This document shows, one piece after another, positions 60,303 to 64,000 of a stretch of DNA of 64,000 nucleotides. This stretch comes from Candidatus Sodalis pierantonius str. SOPE. Its GTDB lineage: Bacteria; Pseudomonadota; Gammaproteobacteria; Enterobacterales; Enterobacteriaceae. The stretch covers positions 1,178,001-1,242,000 of the forward strand of contig NZ_CP006568.1 of assembly GCF_000517405.1 (NCBI RefSeq). Reading direction: 5' to 3'. How positions within the stretch are numbered: the first letter of the stretch is position 1; each line of letters starts with the position of its first letter. The translations under genes and the position numbers were made by a program. The notes beneath the pieces were generated by a model. That model was given only the letters and a program-made list of their open reading frames with translations, searched no databases and was not told where the DNA came from.

Positions 60303-61039
60303 CCTTATCGGTGCCGCCAAACCCTAATGTTAAGACTTTCTACAGAATAAGTGCGGGCGGTTACATGCTATGCATGGCCGACGCCGTCATCGCCCCTCTT
60401 ACCCTGCCGGGTAAACCGCGATAGCGGCCCGCTTATCCTCTTGTCACGGCGCAATGATGCTAAGTAATCGTTACTTGCCTGATCAACTGCTCTGTTGGGA
60501 AGCGTTAGGCGGCGGTCTTGAGCACGCGTACTGCCATGGCTGACACGCTCTTTCATGAGAGCCATCCGCCGCTTTTACCCCTCTTGACGGTAAGCGGATC
60601 CACGCACGCGGCCGACAAAAAGCTTGCCAAGTTGAGGTGTCTGGTACATTATGCGATCCGTCGTCACGAAGGCTATCGAGGCGTAGCCGTGCAAGCGCCC
60701 GCGAGACGATCGTTCGCCACCTTTTTTCAGCAGCAGACGAATTAATTGCGTGAATAATTTATCCACCGCTAAAGGTAGCGCAGCGTCTGCCTTATATTCT
60801 CCGTCGTAATCTTTTAAACAGAGTTATCCACAGGCTTCTTCGGGCTATCGACCGCGCGCGTTCGGCTTTTGAAAATTTCGCTCTACCATAACCATTTGAA
60901 AAAGAAAGATAAATTTTTATTATGAAACGTAAGATCGATCGCTTGCGTTTTTTGTGACGATTGATTGACAAAGGATTTTTATTTTTATACACAGCGGCCA
61001 TGCGCTATTGCAAGAGGTTTTTTCCCTGCGAGAATTTGC
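60303..61039. other. datA-like DnaA-box region between tRNA-Gly and queG
   Basis: About 740 bp without a convincing gene. Three DnaA boxes in one orientation lie within 235 bp: TTATCCACC at 60759, TTATCCACA (perfect) at 60824 and TTATACACA at 60985. In E. coli the DnaA-titrating datA locus lies in exactly this interval, between the glyVXY tRNA genes and queG. The first 450 bp hold only short frames without family match. The datA assignment is inferred from boxes plus synteny. Confidence 0.55.
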
Positions 61040-62036
61040 CTAAGCGTCGCAGGTTAATCCTTTTTCGATGGCCCTGACCAACCGCGTTTGCTGCGCGCTT
61101 TGTACCGCCACGGCGGCGGCCTCTCGACGCGCCATCTGCCTTTCCAGCGCCCAATGAATATGCACATCCAGCAGCGGCAGTTCTCCCAGTCGGCGCCGCA
61201 GCGCCAGCACGATCTCGTCCTGATAGGGTGCATTACCCAGCGTGACCGCGATATTGCGTGACCAGCGCACGTGGCCAATGCGCCGAATGGCCGACCCTTC
61301 GGTAACGCGCAGAAATGTGGCCTCATTCCAGCCAAACAGTTCTACCAGTTTAGGGGCATGTAATACCGCGCGCGGACTAAAGTCCGGCTCATCGGTCAGG
61401 TGCGAGAAACGGTTCCACGGGCAGATCAATTGACAGTCGTCGCAGCCATAAATGCGATTGCCTATCAGCGGGCGCAGCGCCTCGGGAATTTCCCCCTCCA
61501 ACTCAATCGTCAAATAGGAGATACAGCGGCGGGCATCAAGGGTATAAGGCTCGACGATGGCGCCGGTGGGGCAGGTGGTGATACAGGCGACGCAGCGGCC
61601 GCTCCATGATCGGCGCTGAATCGACAAAGGGGCGGAAATTCACCTCGCCGCAGGCGTCGCGGATCCGCTCGTCCAGTTGTTTTAAACGGTTACGTAAAAC
61701 TTTGTGGTAATCACGGCCCAGTGCATAACGACTAACATATCCTAATGAAGGATTTTTCAATGTCGACGCAAAAGCGGCCTTGGCCGGCAGGTAGTTCATG
61801 CGCACGCTGATCACCCGTAGCGTGCCCGGCAGCAATTCGTGGGGCCGGGCGCGCAGCATGCCGTGGCGCGCCATCCAGGCCATCTCGCCGTGGTATTTGC
61901 GGTCAAGCCAGGCTTGCAGCGTTGGCTCATGGGCGGCAAGGTCGGTGTCGCAAATCCCGACCTACTGAAAGCCCAACTTCTGCCCCCAGCGTTTAATTTG
62001 CCGGGCTAATTCTGTAAGATCAAAAGGATAAGACAT
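61040..62036 (-). pseudogene. queG: epoxyqueuosine reductase, amber codon plus internal deletion
   Basis: QueG makes the last step to queuosine in tRNA. The ATG at 62036 opens MSYPFDLTELARQIKRWG to KLGFQ, then TAG at 61962 (likely CAG) and the frame resumes VGICDTDLAAHEP. It continues normally to FRPFVDSAPIMERPL, where about 140 bp are missing. That removes the 47 or so residues before the first iron-sulfur cluster and shifts the frame. The remainder (RCVACITTCPTGAIVEPY, YGCDDCQLICPWNRFS) is intact to GLTCDA. It is clearly dead. Confidence 0.93.
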
Positions 62037-63549
62037 GACTGACCGTGCCAACACATTTTCTCTACAAAGTTTATCACACTCCGTCTACGGTGCGCAGTGG
62101 CTCCGGGAATGGGAAAGCCAGGGCGCCGGGCTGGCCAGCGTGTCGCTCTATCAGCTGATGCAGCGCGCCGGTACGGCGGCGTTCCAACGTATTCTTTGGC
62201 TGTATCCCGGCGCCCATCGCTGGCTGGTGCTGGCGGGTCACGGTAACAACGGCGGGGACGGTTACGTGGTGGCGCAGCTTGCCGCCGCCGCCGGTAAACA
62301 GGTCACGGTGCTGGCGTGCGGCGGCAGCTCCCCTTTGCCTGCCGAAGCGGAACAGGCCAAAGCGGCGTGGCTGGCGGCCGGCGGAGAAATACACGCCGCC
62401 GAGGAGCCTTGGCCGCAGGGCGTGGAGGTGATTATCGATGCGCTGCTGGGAACGGGCCTCAAGGCGGCGCCGCGCGATCCCTATTGCTCGCTTATCGCCG
62501 CGGCAAACCGGCATTCCGCGCCGGTGATCGCGCTGGATATCCCATCCGGTCTGTTGGCCGAGACCGGCGCGACGCCCGGGGAGGTGATGTCTGCCGCACA
62601 TACCGTGACGTTCATCGCCCTTAAACCGGGATTGTTGACCGGCAAGGCGCGCAGCGTGACCGGACACGTGCATTATGACGACTTGGGGCTGGGAAAATGG
62701 CTCGAGCGGGAAACGCCGCTAATGGCGCGGCTCAGCGCGGAACTGTTGCCGCGCTGGCTCCCTGAGCGCGATCCCTGCGCGCATAAAGGCGACAACGGCC
62801 GTCTGTTGATTGTGGGCGGGGATCATGGATTCGCCGGCGCGATTCGTATGACGGGGGAGGCCGCGCTGCGCTGCGGCGCCGGGCTGGTCCGCGTGCTGAC
62901 CCGCGAGGAGAATATCCCCCCGCTGTTGACCGCCCGGCCGGAGCTTATGGTAGCGCCGCTGACCCGCGACACCCTTCAGCAGGGTCTGGAATGGGCGGAT
63001 GTGGTGGTAATCGGTCCGGGCCTCGGACAGGACAGTTGGGGGAAAAATGCGCTGCGCGAGGTGGAAAATTGTGACAGACCAATGCTGTGGGACGCGGATG
63101 CGCTTAACTTGCTGGCATTCAATCCTGAGAAACGTCACAATCGAATAATTACGCCTCACCCGGGCGAGGCCGCCCGCTTGCTGAATGGCAATGTCGGCGC
63201 CATTGAAAGTGACCGTTTACTTGCAGCGCGCAAACTGGTGCGGCGCTACGGCGGCGTGGTGGTGCTGAAAGGCGCGGGGACCTTGCTGGCCGCTGAAGAT
63301 GGCGCCGTCGCCATCGCCGATGTCGGTAACGCGGGCATGGCCTCGGGGGGAATGGGGGATGTATTGTCCGGTATCATCGGCAGTTTGCTCGCGCAAAAGC
63401 TGTCGCTGTATGATGCAGCCTGTGCCGGCTGCGTAGTCCATGGCGCTACCGCCGACCGTCTGGCGGCGGAAAAAGGAACGCGCGGCATGTTGGCCACAGA
63501 TTTACTGCCGGCATTGTACCTATATGTCAATCCAGAGCTTACCGCATAG
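62035..63549 (+). CDS. nnr: bifunctional NAD(P)HX epimerase/dehydratase
   Basis: Repairs hydrated NADH and NADPH. 504 residues. The N-terminal epimerase domain has LAGHGNNGGDGYVVAQLAA and DALLGTGLKAAPRDP. The C-terminal ribokinase-like dehydratase has VVVIGPGLGQDSWGKNALRE, WDADALNLLAF, ITPHPGEAARLL and GNAGMASGGMGDVLSGI. The start codon overlaps the divergent queG start codon by two bases, so the genes are back to back. tsaE begins 9 bp after its stop. The frame is intact. Confidence 0.96.
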   Translation: MTDRANTFSLQSLSHSVYGAQWLREWESQGAGLASVSLYQLMQRAGTAAFQRILWLYPGAHRWLVLAGHGNNGGDGYVVAQLAAAAGKQVTVLACGGSSPLPAEAEQAKAAWLAAGGEIHAAEEPWPQGVEVIIDALLGTGLKAAPRDPYCSLIAAANRHSAPVIALDIPSGLLAETGATPGEVMSAAHTVTFIALKPGLLTGKARSVTGHVHYDDLGLGKWLERETPLMARLSAELLPRWLPERDPCAHKGDNGRLLIVGGDHGFAGAIRMTGEAALRCGAGLVRVLTREENIPPLLTARPELMVAPLTRDTLQQGLEWADVVVIGPGLGQDSWGKNALREVENCDRPMLWDADALNLLAFNPEKRHNRIITPHPGEAARLLNGNVGAIESDRLLAARKLVRRYGGVVVLKGAGTLLAAEDGAVAIADVGNAGMASGGMGDVLSGIIGSLLAQKLSLYDAACAGCVVHGATADRLAAEKGTRGMLATDLLPALYLYVNPELTA

Positions 63550-63558
63550 AAACCAGAC

Positions 63559-64000
63559 ATGGAAAAACGTGTAATATTCCTGCCGGATGAAACGGCAACC
63601 GTCGCCTTCGGCGCAGCATTGGCTGCCGCCTGCCGACAAGCCTGCGTGATTTATCTTTATGGCGACCTTGGCGCCGGCAAAACGACATTCTGCCGCGGGT
63701 TTTTTCGTGCGCTGGGGCACCCGGGCAATGTAAAAAGCCCCACCTACACCCTGGTCGAGCCCTACGCGCTGCCGCGCTGGACGGTTTATCATTTTGACCT
63801 TTATCGCCTGGCGGATCCGGAGGAGCTTGAATTTATGGGAGTGCGGGATTATTTCGATGATACCGCCCTGTGTTTGGTGGAATGGCCGCAGCGTGGGGAG
63901 GGCATCCTGCCGGCGGCGGATATCGCCTTGACGCTCGCCTATCAAGAGGACGGCCGGCAGGCGCAGGCGCAGGCCCTCAGCGCCACCGGCGAGCGCATTC
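63559..64000 (+). CDS. tsaE: tRNA threonylcarbamoyladenosine ATPase TsaE (partial, C-terminus beyond the window)
   Basis: P-loop ATPase that drives the TsaB-TsaD complex in t6A synthesis. About 147 codons are visible: [18 protein letters not shown], Walker [16 protein letters not shown], then [38 protein letters not shown] and [12 protein letters not shown]. The right window edge cuts it a few codons before the usual end. It is in the nnr-tsaE-amiB order of E. coli; its partner tsaD is at 38769. No lesion is seen. Confidence 0.95.
   Translation, partial: MEKRVIFLPDETATVAFGAALAAACRQACVIYLYGDLGAGKTTFCRGFFRALGHPGNVKSPTYTLVEPYALPRWTVYHFDLYRLADPEELEFMGVRDYFDDTALCLVEWPQRGEGILPAADIALTLAYQEDGRQAQAQALSATGERI

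Noticed and set aside
60368..60745. Short frames between IS903 copy 4 and queG as genes
   Set aside because: No ribosome-binding site, no family resemblance, and they overlap each other on opposite strands.

Overview
The window comes from a Sodalis-type enterobacterial genome that is decaying. Housekeeping genes read like close relatives of the E. coli versions and keep local enterobacterial order (leuS-ybeL; gltIJKL; parE-yqiA-cpdA-yqiB-nudF/tolC-ygiBC-ygiD-ribB-ubiK-hldE-glnE-ygiF-ygiM-cca-uppP-folB-plsY-tsaD-rpsU-dnaG-rpoD-mug-ileX; tRNA-Gly-queG-nnr-tsaE). Between these blocks lie IS256, IS903-group (IS5 family) and IS21 elements, and an unusual number of genes carry one or two fresh lesions. 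This IS mix and pseudogene load fit a recently host-restricted Sodalis symbiont such as the grain-weevil symbiont SOPE; that assignment is inference from the sequence alone.

Layout. 1-7.15 kb: lptE (cut by the window edge), leuS, ybeL and the glutamate/aspartate ABC transporter gltIJKL. 7.17-12.28 kb: an accessory block with an orphan Dam-type methylase, an IS21 element and an intact IS256 copy. It is bracketed by repeated AGTCCAGAA motifs that look like multi-site transposon or Mu-like phage ends, and it leaves mtnA without its 5' end. 12.3-15.2 kb: methionine salvage genes mtnA, mtnB and mtnC, all broken, with mtnD still open. 15.7-44.4 kb: a long core block with pseudogenes ygiD, an NAD(P)-binding oxidoreductase containing a 6 x 7-bp tandem repeat, glnE, ygiF and uppP (IS256 insertion plus an amber codon). 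It also holds an FMN riboswitch ahead of ribB and the rpsU-dnaG-rpoD operon. 44.4-45.2 kb: broken mug and tRNA-Ile2 (ileX).

45.2-55.3 kb: an accessory island next to ileX. It holds a phage tail/baseplate remnant, then a cluster of IS903 and IS256 copies. Among them lie pieces of two probable host-interaction proteins: one with a possible permuted papain-like (His before Cys) arrangement, and a leucine-rich-repeat fragment whose end matches the LRR-to-NEL junction of IpaH/SspH ubiquitin ligases. Target-site duplications show that two opposed IS903 copies flipped the DNA between them and cut the first gene in two. A gmd 5' fragment closes the island.

55.6-58.6 kb: a LysR regulator, a divergent SRPBCC-fold protein and a CPA1-type antiporter. 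58.95-64 kb: tRNA-Gly(GCC) with an altered T-loop, an IS903 copy with a frameshift, a stretch with DnaA boxes in the position of E. coli datA, broken queG, nnr, and tsaE running off the right edge.
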